Positions 1-6,775 are shown, counted from the stretch's first letter. The stretch is DNA of 8,727 bases from an uncultured Eubacterium sp. (GCA_948468465.1 CAOKJJ010000194.1:1-8727); one strand, 5' to 3'. Notes: generated by a model from the sequence alone, not told the origin. Numbers and translations are program-made.

Positions 1-83
1 TGAATACTCTTTGTGAAGAAAAAAGCATCAACTTTTCAAAAGTATTGCAGGATGCTTTATTGGCAAAAGTACAATCGCTATGA
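1..83 (+). CDS. C-terminal end of a HicB-like antitoxin (partial)
   Basis: Reading from base 3, an open frame runs into the window from upstream and stops at TGA 81-83, giving 26 visible residues that end with EEKSINFSKVLQDALLAKV and QSL. The pattern 'gINFSxvLqdAL' is what I know from the C-terminal ribbon-helix-helix or helical DNA-binding part of HicB-family antitoxins, which neutralise the HicA mRNA interferase and autoregulate their operon. An intrinsic terminator begins 44 bases after the stop, which supports a genuine gene end. Most of the protein and any partner toxin lie outside the window, so the family call rests on a short tail. It could be another small helix-ending DNA-binding protein. 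A GTG-initiated frame at 13-225 overlaps this tail, but it reads through the terminator and an operator and has no ribosome binding site. Confidence 0.5.
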   Translation, partial: NTLCEEKSINFSKVLQDALLAKVQSL

Positions 84-126
84 CTGGCAGCAGTCCGAAA
101 CAGAATATGGTTTACCTGATAAGAAT

Positions 127-168
127 ACCGCCCCAATACTTTCCAAAAGTACAAGGGCGGTTTTCTCT
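127..168 (+). terminator. Intrinsic terminator of the upstream gene
   Basis: ACCGCCC (127-133) pairs perfectly with GGGCGGT (155-161). An inner TACTTT/AAAGTA stem (137-142 with 146-151) closes a 3-base loop across a 3x3 internal loop. The GC-rich outer stem runs straight into TTTTCTCT. The position, 44 bases past the HicB-like stop and before the lct promoter, fits transcriptional insulation of the lct operon from upstream. Confidence 0.72.
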
Positions 169-187
169 GCTTATTACAGAATGAAAA

Positions 188-206
188 ATATTGGGTCATC
201 CAATAT
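188..206. promoter_or_regulatory. Operator copy 1 (distal, upstream of promoter)
   Basis: ATATTGGGTCATCCAATAT is a 19-base palindrome around C197 with a single mismatched pair (G195/T199). Its core matches operators 2 and 3. It lies about 77 bases upstream of the -35 box and just past the upstream terminator, which suits an auxiliary site for a looping repressor or an activator. The binding protein is unknown. Confidence 0.6.
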
Positions 207-282
207 AAATGCTAGTTTCTGGTAAATATACACAAATACGGAATGGATAAATCATTAAAAATGCTGATATTATAAAATACAC

Positions 283-310
283 TTGAATTTTATAGAAATG
301 GTGTTATAAT
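283..310 (+). promoter_or_regulatory. Main lct operon promoter (sigma-A, extended -10)
   Basis: TTGAAT (283-288) is followed after 16 bases by a perfect TATAAT (305-310) preceded by TG at 302-303, an extended -10 element. The surroundings are AT-rich. Transcription should start near 317, giving a leader of about 130 bases before lldP. Operator 2 would cover roughly +5 to +19, so a bound repressor would block initiation or promoter escape. Confidence 0.66.
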
Positions 311-320
311 AAAATCATAA

Positions 321-335
321 ATTGGGTGACCCAAT
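321..335. promoter_or_regulatory. Operator copy 2 (at the transcription start)
   Basis: ATTGGGTGACCCAAT is a perfect 15-base palindrome around G328, 10 bases after the -10 hexamer. It is the best of three copies. Position and perfection suggest the primary repressor site. Lactate operons are often run by GntR-family (LldR-like) regulators, but the GT-n-AC core with a one-base centre differs from the usual FadR-type spacing, so the regulator family is left open. Confidence 0.7.
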
Positions 336-415
336 AAAGCTATATTAGCATCGTTGTTGCACTAAAATATACTTTTATTACCGATTTTCCAATTGACTAT
401 ATATGTTTTCTTCAA

Positions 416-430
416 AATGGGTCACCCAAT
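416..430. promoter_or_regulatory. Operator copy 3 (abutting the lldP ribosome binding site)
   Basis: AATGGGTCACCCAAT is the same 15-base palindrome around C423, with one mismatched pair (A417/A429). It ends four bases before the lldP Shine-Dalgarno sequence. Its centre is 95 bases from that of operator 2, about nine helical turns, which would place two bound dimers on the same DNA face. It may act as a roadblock or as the second anchor of a loop. Confidence 0.64.
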
Positions 431-433
431 AAG

Positions 434-444
434 AAAGGTGGGAG
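434..444 (+). promoter_or_regulatory. Ribosome binding site deciding the lldP start
   Basis: AAAGGTGGGAG lies 5-8 bases before TTG 450. No comparable site precedes the earlier in-frame TTG at 393, whose extra 19 residues would be translated from operator 3, or the later ATG at 477. Confidence 0.6.
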
Positions 445-449
445 AAGGA

Positions 450-1994
450 TTGTTATTACTAAAATTTTTGCTTGCAATGCTGCCAATCATCTGGCTGATC
501 GCTGCATTGAGCGGTTTGAAAATGGCAGGGCATAAAGCCTGTGTGATTGCATTGCTGCTGACGATGGCATTAGCGGCTGGTTACTGGAAATTAAGCGCAG
601 CCTGTACGATAACCGCGGCACTGGAAGGAGTGCTGAATGCGCTTTGGCCGATCTGTCTGGTTATTATCGCGGCGCTCTTTACTTATAATCTTACATTAAA
701 AACAGGAGCCATGGAGCTGATCAAGCAAATGCTGGCCGGTGTTTCTGTAGATCAGAGGGTATTGGCGTTAATTATCGGATGGGGGTTCGGTAATTTTATG
801 GAAGGCATGGCTGGATTTGGCACGGCAGTCGCGATTCCGGCGTCCATGCTTGTAGGCATCGGCCTCGATCCGATGTGTGCGGTGCTGGCGTGCCTCGTCG
901 TTAATTCCACGCCGACCGCGTTTGGTTCGGTAGGTGTTCCGACCGTGACGCTGGCATCGGTAACGGGCACGGATATTCTTCAGCTGTCTGGTGATGTTGT
1001 TCTGATTCAGTGTATTTTGACATTTATTTCGCCGTTTTTGATGGTATGCATATGCGGGAAAGGCATTCGTGCATTGAAGGGGATGATGGGAATTACGCTG
1101 ACCGCGGCGCTTTCATTTACTGTTCCATGGTTTTTTACGGCAAAGTTTATCGGGCCGGAGCTGCCGGATATTATCGGTTCCATTTGCTGTATGGGATGCA
1201 TGATTGCTGCCATTAAAATATTTAAGCAGAAACCGGATCCGGCATATGCGATCGCTGTTTCTGGTCAGAACAAGGACGGCAGCAGTCTGACTGTTGGCGA
1301 AGGAGTGCGGGCGTGGAGTTCCTTTATTCTTATATTTTTGCTGTTGATGTTTACTTCAAACCTTTGTCCGCCAATACATAACTTAATTGCAGGAATAAAA
1401 AGTTCTGTTGTAGTTTATGCTGGAGAAGGCGGGAATACGCTGAGCTTTAGCTGGATAAATACACCGGGCGTCATGATTTTCCTGGCGGCTGTGATCGGGG
1501 GACTGATTCAGAAAGCGACGGCAGGGGAAATGGCGGAGGTATTTGTTCAGACATTAAAAAAATACTGGAAAACGATACTTACGATTTGTTCTGTTATGGC
1601 AGTCGCAAAGATTATGAGCTACAGCGGCATGATTTCAGATATTGCGAAATTTTTAGTAGCCGCGGCCGGGCCGTTCTATCCGTTTATCGCACCTCTTATA
1701 GGAGCAATCGGAGCATTTGTAACAGGATCCGGAACATCGACCTGTGTGCTGTTCGGCGGCCTGCAGAGTGAAACGGCAGCGGCGCTTGGATTCCATGCAG
1801 AATGGATGGCGGCGGCGAATGTCATGGGCGCCGGGATCGGCAAGATGGTCTGCCCGCAGGGAATCGCGATCGGAGCCGGGGCGATCAATGCGGTAGGATC
1901 AGAAAGTAAAATATTAAGCGCAGTACTAAAATATTTTTTGCTGTATGTCATATTGGCAGGTGTGATCTGCTATGCGGGCACAATGATTGGATGA
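450..1994 (+). CDS. lldP: L-lactate permease (LctP family)
   Basis: This is an integral membrane transporter of the lactate permease (LctP, TC 2.A.14) family, which imports lactate, and often glycolate, with protons. From TTG 450 the protein has 514 residues, a little short for a family of about 530-560. Its start, MLLLKFLLAMLPIIWLIAAL, matches the usual family N-terminus. Hydrophobic segments run throughout, compatible with 12-14 membrane helices. Family motifs are clear: GNFMEGMAGFGTAVAIPA (residues 114-131), NSTPTAFGSVGVPT (152-165), GSGTST (426-431) and KMVCPQG (465-471). As first gene of the operon it sits directly behind the three-operator control region. The TTG start may lower translation of a membrane protein. 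Lactate as substrate is supported by the downstream lactate dehydrogenase and racemase; the L/D preference cannot be read from sequence. Confidence 0.95.
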   Translation: MLLLKFLLAMLPIIWLIAALSGLKMAGHKACVIALLLTMALAAGYWKLSAACTITAALEGVLNALWPICLVIIAALFTYNLTLKTGAMELIKQMLAGVSVDQRVLALIIGWGFGNFMEGMAGFGTAVAIPASMLVGIGLDPMCAVLACLVVNSTPTAFGSVGVPTVTLASVTGTDILQLSGDVVLIQCILTFISPFLMVCICGKGIRALKGMMGITLTAALSFTVPWFFTAKFIGPELPDIIGSICCMGCMIAAIKIFKQKPDPAYAIAVSGQNKDGSSLTVGEGVRAWSSFILIFLLLMFTSNLCPPIHNLIAGIKSSVVVYAGEGGNTLSFSWINTPGVMIFLAAVIGGLIQKATAGEMAEVFVQTLKKYWKTILTICSVMAVAKIMSYSGMISDIAKFLVAAAGPFYPFIAPLIGAIGAFVTGSGTSTCVLFGGLQSETAAALGFHAEWMAAANVMGAGIGKMVCPQGIAIGAGAINAVGSESKILSAVLKYFLLYVILAGVICYAGTMIG

Positions 1995-2019
1995 TAAATA
2001 AAATTGGATGATAGATAAA
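1986..2019 (+). repeat. 17-base tandem duplication across the lldP stop codon
   Basis: ATTGGATGATAAATAAA (1986-2002) is followed directly by ATTGGATGATAGATAAA (2003-2019), with one difference. A further ATTGG-like start follows at 2019-2023. The first unit contains the last lldP codons and TGA 1992-1994. The duplication makes up most of the 48-base gap before lctD and looks like slippage; it leaves the lctD ribosome binding site (2029-2037) intact. Confidence 0.8.
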
Positions 2020-2042
2020 TTGGAAATGAAGGAGGAAACAAC

Positions 2043-3455
2043 ATGTACAATCAACTGACACAAGAAATTATCGACCAGATCAAAGCAGTATCTGAGGCGG
2101 TCTTCTTAGGAGAAGATATCAATCCGGATTACGCAAAAGACGAAATGCCGATATACGGCACGCATATGCCGGATCTGGCGGTGCAGCCGCGTTCGACCGA
2201 GGAAGTGGCCGCGGTTATGAAAATCTGTTATGAAAATAACATTCCGGTGACGCCAAGAGGCGCGGGTACGGGCCTTGCCGGCGGTGCGGTTCCGTTATAT
2301 GGCGGTGTGCTCATAGATCTGACAAAGATGAATAAGATTAAGTCTTATGATATGGAGAATTTTGTCGTGGAAATCGAAGCGGGCGTTTTATTGAATGATC
2401 TTGCTGAAGACTGCCAGTCAAAGGGAATGCTGTATCCGCCGGATCCGGGTGAAAAATTTGCGTGTGTCGGCGGAAATGTAGCGACAAACGCAGGCGGCAT
2501 GCGTGCGGTGAAATACGGAGCAACACGCGATTATGTCCGTGCGATGACGGTTGTGCTGCCGACAGGGGAGATCACACGTCTGGGTGCTACTGTTTCCAAG
2601 ACTTCTTCCGGGTATTCGCTGCTGAATCTGATGATCGGTTCCGAAGGTACGCTGGGCATTATTACAGAGCTGACGTTAAAAATTATACCTGCACCAAAAG
2701 CGGCAGCGTCTTTGATTATTCCGTTTGAAGATCTGCATACGGCGCTTGCAACGGTGCCGAAATTTAAAATGGCACATATGGAGCCGCAGGCGATTGAATT
2801 TATGGAACGTGAAATTGTGCTGGCATCCGAGCGTTATATTGGCAAGTCCGTATTCCCACAGGAACTGGAGGGCATAGAAATAGGTGCGTATCTGCTCGTG
2901 ACCTTGGACGGCAATTCCGAAGACGAAGTAGATGCCCTTGTAGAGCAGGCCGCGGAGCTTGTTGTGGAAGAGGGGGCGATTGATGTGCTTGTTGCGGATA
3001 CGCCTTCAAAAATGAAAGATGCATGGGCAGCACGGTCGTCATTTTTAGAGGCGATTATGGAAGAGACAAAGCTGCTGGATGAATGTGACGTTGTAGTGCC
3101 GGTGAACAAAATCGCGGATTATCTGGAATTTGTAAATAAGACCGGAGAAGAATGCGGCCTGACCATTAAATCATTTGGGCACGCGGGAGACGGCAATCTG
3201 CATATCTATCAGTGTTCCAATGATCTGGAAGAGGAAGAGTTTAAGAAACGTGTGGATAAGTTCTTTGCAATCATCTATAAAGAAGCGACAGACTGCGGCG
3301 GACTTGTATCCGGTGAACATGGCATAGGCTCTGGAAAGGTAAAATATCTGGTAGATTCGGTTGGCGAGACAAATATGGCTATTATGGAAGGCATCAAACG
3401 TGTCTTTGATCCGAAGATGATCTTAAATCCAGGTAAAGTCTGCTATCGTTTATAA
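2043..3455 (+). CDS. lctD: FAD-linked lactate dehydrogenase (LctD/GlcD type)
   Basis: This 470-residue flavoprotein oxidises lactate, probably the D isomer, to pyruvate and passes electrons to the EtfAB pair encoded next. The N-terminal half is a PCMH-type FAD domain: PRGAGTGLAGG (71-81) and NVATNAGGMRAVKYGATRDY (145-164), then GSEGTLGI (199-206). The C-terminal half is the FAD-linked oxidase domain with GHAGDGNLH (379-387, whose two histidines are metal ligands in the family), SGEHGIGSGK (423-432) and FDPKMILNPGK (455-465). Length is typical. ATG 2043 has a strong AAGGAGGAA site (2029-2037). In Acetobacterium woodii the homologue forms an electron-confurcating complex with EtfAB, coupling lactate oxidation to NAD+ reduction at the expense of reduced ferredoxin. 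Adjacent etf genes make the same role likely here. A glycolate or other 2-hydroxyacid substrate is possible, but the permease and racemase favour lactate. Confidence 0.93.
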   Translation: MYNQLTQEIIDQIKAVSEAVFLGEDINPDYAKDEMPIYGTHMPDLAVQPRSTEEVAAVMKICYENNIPVTPRGAGTGLAGGAVPLYGGVLIDLTKMNKIKSYDMENFVVEIEAGVLLNDLAEDCQSKGMLYPPDPGEKFACVGGNVATNAGGMRAVKYGATRDYVRAMTVVLPTGEITRLGATVSKTSSGYSLLNLMIGSEGTLGIITELTLKIIPAPKAAASLIIPFEDLHTALATVPKFKMAHMEPQAIEFMEREIVLASERYIGKSVFPQELEGIEIGAYLLVTLDGNSEDEVDALVEQAAELVVEEGAIDVLVADTPSKMKDAWAARSSFLEAIMEETKLLDECDVVVPVNKIADYLEFVNKTGEECGLTIKSFGHAGDGNLHIYQCSNDLEEEEFKKRVDKFFAIIYKEATDCGGLVSGEHGIGSGKVKYLVDSVGETNMAIMEGIKRVFDPKMILNPGKVCYRL

Positions 3456-3486
3456 TTATATTTATGAAATCAGGAGGAAATTATCT

Positions 3487-4290
3487 ATGAATATTTGTGT
3501 TTGCATGAAACAGGTACCGGATACAAATGAGATTAAGGTGGATCCGGAAACTCATACACTGATCCGTAAAGGCGTACCAAGCATCGTAAATCCATTTGAT
3601 ACTTACGCACAGGAAGTAGGAGTAAGGCTGAAAGAAAAATTAGGCGGAAAACTGGTTGTCATTTCCATGGGGCCGGAACAGGCAAAGGATGCCATCAAAT
3701 CATGTCTGTCAGTAGGGGCGGATACAGGTTATCTGATATCCAGCAGGAGCTTCGGCGGATCGGACACGCTTGCTACGAGCTATATCCTTTCCGAAGCGAT
3801 CAAAGCGGTGGAAGAAAAAGAAGGATTAAAGTTTGACTTGATATTATGCGGAAAACAGGCGACAGACGGTGATACCGCGCAGGTTGGACCGGAAATCGCA
3901 GAGCATCTTGATCTGCCGCAGATTACATATGCACTGGATATTGTAGAAAAAGACGGAGAGATACAGGTCAAGAGGGAGCATGATTCTGGTTATGACATGA
4001 TCTCTACAAAGCTTCCGGCTGTAGTAACCGTTGTGAAACTGCCGTATGAGCCGCGCTATCCTACCATTAAGAGCAAAATGGCCGCAAAGAAAAAAGAGAT
4101 ACCGGTTCTGTCCGAAGAAGATATTCCAGCGATCAATCTTGCAGAATGCGGACTGAAAGGTTCCCCGACAAGAGTGAAAAAGACGTTTACGCCGGTACGT
4201 GAGAAAAACGGGGTAAAGCTGACAGGCATGGAGCCGGATGAAGCAGCAAAAGAAGTGATTAAGCTGTTAGACGATGCAAAGTTATTATAG
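3487..4290 (+). CDS. etfB: Electron transfer flavoprotein beta subunit
   Basis: EtfB (267 residues) forms a heterodimer with the downstream EtfA and relays electrons from the lactate dehydrogenase flavin. The N-terminus MNICVCMKQVPDTNEIKVD, the segment CGKQATDGDTAQVGP (121-135) and GLKGSPTRVKKTFTP (222-236) are standard for the bacterial EtfB/FixA family. In bifurcating Etfs this subunit binds the flavin that reacts with NAD(H); I infer a bifurcating type from the operon, not from a diagnostic residue. AGGAGG (3472-3477) stands nine bases before the ATG, and the gap to lctD is 31 bases. The TAG stop overlaps the ribosome binding site of etfA, indicating coupled translation and matched subunit amounts. 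It corresponds to lctB of A. woodii by position and partner genes. Confidence 0.94.
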   Translation: MNICVCMKQVPDTNEIKVDPETHTLIRKGVPSIVNPFDTYAQEVGVRLKEKLGGKLVVISMGPEQAKDAIKSCLSVGADTGYLISSRSFGGSDTLATSYILSEAIKAVEEKEGLKFDLILCGKQATDGDTAQVGPEIAEHLDLPQITYALDIVEKDGEIQVKREHDSGYDMISTKLPAVVTVVKLPYEPRYPTIKSKMAAKKKEIPVLSEEDIPAINLAECGLKGSPTRVKKTFTPVREKNGVKLTGMEPDEAAKEVIKLLDDAKLL

Positions 4291-4302
4291 GAGGGGCAGG
4301 AT

Positions 4303-5310
4303 ATGAGTCAACTGAATGATTATAAAAATATTTGGGTATTCATAGAGACAGAATGCGGGAAAGCAAAAAATGTAGGCTATGAACTGTTAAACGCGGCAAA
4401 GCCGTTAGCCGCTCAGAAAGGATGCCCGCTTGTGGCAGTTGTCATCGGCAAAGATATCGAGGGCGCTGCAAAAGACGCGATTTGTTATGGCGCAGATTCT
4501 GCGATTATTGTAGATGGACCGGAGTATGAATATTATACGACAGATGCGTTTGCAAAGGCAATGACGGCACTGGTAGAAAAATACAAACCGGAAACATTAA
4601 TGCTCGGTGCGACAAATAACGGACGGGATTTGGGGCCAAGGGTTTCCTGCCGGCTGAAAACAGGACTGACAGCAGATTGTACAGCGATTGATATAGATGA
4701 GGAAACTGGACACGTTGCATGGACACGTCCGACCTTCGGCGGCAACTTAATGGCAGTTATCATGTGCCCGGAACACCGCCCGCAGATGGGTACGGTACGT
4801 CCAGGCGTATTTAAAAAGGGCGCTTATGACGAGAGCCGCACCGGAGAAATCATAAAAGAAGACATTCATACCTCTGAGGAAGAAATCCGTACAAAGCTGG
4901 TAGAACGTGTGAATGAAGTAGCAGAAGCAGTGAATCTGGAAGAAGCGGAAATCATCGTATCCGGCGGCCGCGGCGTTGGCTCGGCAGAAAACTTTAAGCT
5001 GCTGGAAGAGCTGGCGGAGGTATTGGGCGCTACGGTAGGATGCAGCCGCGCGGTTGTGGATGCCGGATGGATGCCGCATGCGCATCAGGTTGGCCAGTCC
5101 GGAAAGACAGTAGCTCCAAAGCTGTACTTTGCATTCGGCATTTCCGGAGCAATTCAGCATCTTGCGGGTATTTCCGGTTCAGATACGGTAATCGCGGTGA
5201 ACAAAGATCCGGATGCACCAATTTTTGATGTGGCGGATTATGGAATCGTTGGAAATTTAAATGAAGTTATTCCAGCTATGACGGAAGCTTTTAAGGCTAG
5301 AAAAGCATAA
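4303..5310 (+). CDS. etfA: Electron transfer flavoprotein alpha subunit
   Basis: EtfA (335 residues) partners EtfB. The N-terminal Rossmann-like part begins NIWVFIETECGKAKNVGYEL (9-28). The C-terminal FAD domain is complete: SGGRGVGS (220-227), SRAVVDAGWMPHAHQVGQSG (248-267), and the Etf-alpha signature LYFAFGISGAIQHLAGISG with AVN (274-300). AGGAGGGG beginning at 4289 overlaps the etfB stop and precedes ATG 4303. There is no CxxCxxC cluster motif and no N-terminal ferredoxin extension; I recall the A. woodii lactate EtfA as carrying an extra [4Fe-4S] domain. The protein therefore has the plain architecture seen in butyryl-CoA dehydrogenase Etfs. It ends the tight four-gene block; a 322-base gap separates it from the acyl-CoA dehydrogenase. 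Confidence 0.94.
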   Translation: MSQLNDYKNIWVFIETECGKAKNVGYELLNAAKPLAAQKGCPLVAVVIGKDIEGAAKDAICYGADSAIIVDGPEYEYYTTDAFAKAMTALVEKYKPETLMLGATNNGRDLGPRVSCRLKTGLTADCTAIDIDEETGHVAWTRPTFGGNLMAVIMCPEHRPQMGTVRPGVFKKGAYDESRTGEIIKEDIHTSEEEIRTKLVERVNEVAEAVNLEEAEIIVSGGRGVGSAENFKLLEELAEVLGATVGCSRAVVDAGWMPHAHQVGQSGKTVAPKLYFAFGISGAIQHLAGISGSDTVIAVNKDPDAPIFDVADYGIVGNLNEVIPAMTEAFKARKA

Positions 5311-5351
5311 GAAATGTTATTTTTGCCATTGAGGTTTTAATACAATAAAAG

Positions 5352-5407
5352 CAGTATCCAGTCAGAAAACAGTCTGTGCAGCATTTTAATTTCTGGCTGG
5401 AGCACTG
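5352..5407 (+). other. Long intercistronic hairpin after etfA
   Basis: TCCAGTCAGAAA (5357-5368) pairs with TTTCTGGCTGGA (5390-5401) over 12 pairs with one G-U. Outer CAGT/ACTG (5352-5355 with 5404-5407) adds four pairs across a small asymmetric bulge, and the loop is about 21 bases. No U tract follows on the + strand, so it is not a classical terminator. It could protect the 3' end of the upper operon mRNA, mark a processing site or attenuate read-through. Confidence 0.6.
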
Positions 5408-5445
5408 GTTCCGGCAGGATGGATAGAAAGCATGTTTTATATGTC

Positions 5446-5484
5446 TGATTTGCAATTGGTTTGATTTGCAAGATTGATTTGTAA
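5446..5484 (+). repeat. Three direct copies of TGATTTGYAA
   Basis: TGATTTGCAA occurs at 5446-5455 and 5462-5471, and TGATTTGTAA at 5475-5484; starts are 16 and 13 bases apart. The array lies 53-97 bases upstream of the predicted acd -10 element, where an activator might bind. Copy spacing is uneven, so a chance AT-rich duplication is possible. Confidence 0.55.
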
Positions 5485-5536
5485 TAAGAAGGACTCAACT
5501 GTTGAAGGCTGAATATGCAGACTGTTTGTGAGCAGA

Positions 5537-5548
5537 TGGTATTATAAT
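5537..5548 (+). promoter_or_regulatory. Probable internal promoter for acd-larA
   Basis: TGGTATTATAAT contains a perfect TATAAT (5543-5548) and an overlapping extended form (TGG plus TATTAT at 5537-5545). No good -35 hexamer lies 16-18 bases upstream; ACTGTT (5521-5526) is the nearest and is weak. A start near 5555 would give a leader of about 78 bases. The direct repeats just upstream could supply an activator site. Confidence 0.42.
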
Positions 5549-5632
5549 AGGGATGCAAAAATGAGGTTCAGATAAAGAATATAGGTACAAATCAAAAAAT
5601 TTCGCAAATATTGAGAAATGGAGGAATAAGTA

Positions 5633-6775
5633 ATGGATTTTAAGCAGGATGAATTTCATCAGGATATACTGGAGATGGTGCATGAATTTGCTGTGAATGA
5701 GGTAAAACCGCTGGCAGCTGAGATTGATAAGACAGAAGAATTTCCGATGGCGAATGTAAAACAGATGGCTGAAATGGGACTTTTGGGAATCCCGTTCCCG
5801 GAAGAATACGGCGGTTCTGGAATGGATACGCTGGCTTACATTCAGACAGTAGAAGAATTAAGCAAATATTGTGCGACGACAGGCGTTATCGTGTCTGCGC
5901 ATACATCCTTGTGCTGTACGCCGATTTATCAGTTTGGCTCCGAAGAACAGAAGAAAAAATATCTGCCGAAGCTCTGTTCGGGAGAATGGCTTGGTGCATT
6001 TGCGCTGACAGAGCCAAACGCGGGCACAGATGCTTCCGGACAGCAGACAGTTGCTGTAGATGCAGGTGATCACTGGGTATTAAACGGATCCAAAATATTT
6101 ATTACAAACGCAGGCGCGGCGGATGTGTTCTTTGTACTGGCTATGACAGATAAATCACAGGGCACAAAAGGCATTTCAGCATTTATCGTAGAAAAAGGAT
6201 TCCAGGGATTTTCGATAGGAAAACATGAAGATAAGATGGGCATCCGGGCTTCATCCACCTGTGAACTGATTTTTGAAGACTGTATCGTTCCAAAAGAAAA
6301 TCTGGTTGGCGAGCTTGGAAAAGGCTTTAAATATGCGATGATGACGCTGGATGGCGGACGTGTCGGCATCGCGGCACAGGCAGTCGGCATCGCGGAAGGA
6401 GCGATCGAAGAAACGGTCAAATATGTACAGGAGAGAAAGCAGTTTGGCCGCCGTCTTTCCCAGTTCCAGAATACGCAGTTTGAACTGGCGCAGATGAAAG
6501 CGAATACAGAAGCCGCAAAGCTTTTAGTATATCAGGCAGCATGCGCGAAAGACGACCATGAAGCATTTTCACACAAAGCAGCGATGGCAAAACTGGTAGC
6601 GGCAAGAAACGCTTCTGATGTTACACGCCGCTGTCTGCAGCTGTATGGCGGATATGGCTATACAAGAGATTATCCGATTGAAAGAATGATGCGTGACGCA
6701 AAGATTACTGAAATTTATGAAGGCACTTCAGAAGTGCAGATGATGGTTATCGCCGGATGGATGGGTGTGAAATAA
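5633..6775 (+). CDS. Short-chain acyl-CoA dehydrogenase (butyryl-CoA dehydrogenase type)
   Basis: This 380-residue FAD enzyme interconverts a short acyl-CoA and its 2-enoyl-CoA, exchanging electrons with an Etf. The three-part fold is complete. The N-terminal helical domain includes GLLGIPFPEEYGGSGMD (49-65). The middle beta domain has signature 1, GAFALTEPNAGTDASG (121-136). The C-terminal helical domain has ERKQFGRRLSQFQNTQFELA (267-286) and LYGGYGYTRDYPIERMMRDA (337-356). The catalytic base is Glu363 in EIYEGTSEVQ. GGAGG (5620-5624) precedes ATG 5633. In butyrate formers such enzymes reduce crotonyl-CoA with an Etf, often with bifurcation to ferredoxin. In this lactate operon the substrate could instead be acryloyl-CoA (lactate-to-propionate route). 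Crotonyl-CoA is the more common substrate of close relatives, but sequence alone does not settle it, so no gene symbol (bcd or acdA) is assigned. Confidence 0.92.
   Translation: MDFKQDEFHQDILEMVHEFAVNEVKPLAAEIDKTEEFPMANVKQMAEMGLLGIPFPEEYGGSGMDTLAYIQTVEELSKYCATTGVIVSAHTSLCCTPIYQFGSEEQKKKYLPKLCSGEWLGAFALTEPNAGTDASGQQTVAVDAGDHWVLNGSKIFITNAGAADVFFVLAMTDKSQGTKGISAFIVEKGFQGFSIGKHEDKMGIRASSTCELIFEDCIVPKENLVGELGKGFKYAMMTLDGGRVGIAAQAVGIAEGAIEETVKYVQERKQFGRRLSQFQNTQFELAQMKANTEAAKLLVYQAACAKDDHEAFSHKAAMAKLVAARNASDVTRRCLQLYGGYGYTRDYPIERMMRDAKITEIYEGTSEVQMMVIAGWMGVK

Larger units (their letters stand above)
5311..5632 (+). other. Structured 322-base non-coding gap between etfA and acd
   Basis: No convincing gene is seen on either strand; the short frames here lack ribosome binding sites. 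It holds a long hairpin (5352-5407), three direct repeats (5446-5484), a probable -10 element (5537-5548) and the acd ribosome binding site GGAGG (5620-5624). AAACAGTCTG in the hairpin (5367-5376) is also complementary to CAGACTGTTT (5518-5527). A gap this size in an otherwise compact operon suggests partly independent expression of acd and larA. Confidence 0.6.

Noticed and set aside
13..225. 70-residue frame starting with GTG 13
   Set aside because: It has no ribosome binding site, overlaps the antitoxin tail in another frame, and passes through an intrinsic terminator and operator 1. The composition does not resemble a known protein.
354..381. Second promoter TTGTTG-16-TATTAC before operator 3
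   Set aside because: Both hexamers are weak matches in an AT-rich leader, and the extended -10 promoter at 283-310 is far better.
393..449. N-terminal extension of lldP from TTG 393
   Set aside because: The extra 19 residues would be encoded by operator 3 and the Shine-Dalgarno region. The family N-terminus begins at about 450.
4747..5160. 137-residue minus-strand frame inside etfA
   Set aside because: Shadow frame of a strongly conserved gene, with no initiation signals or familiar motifs.
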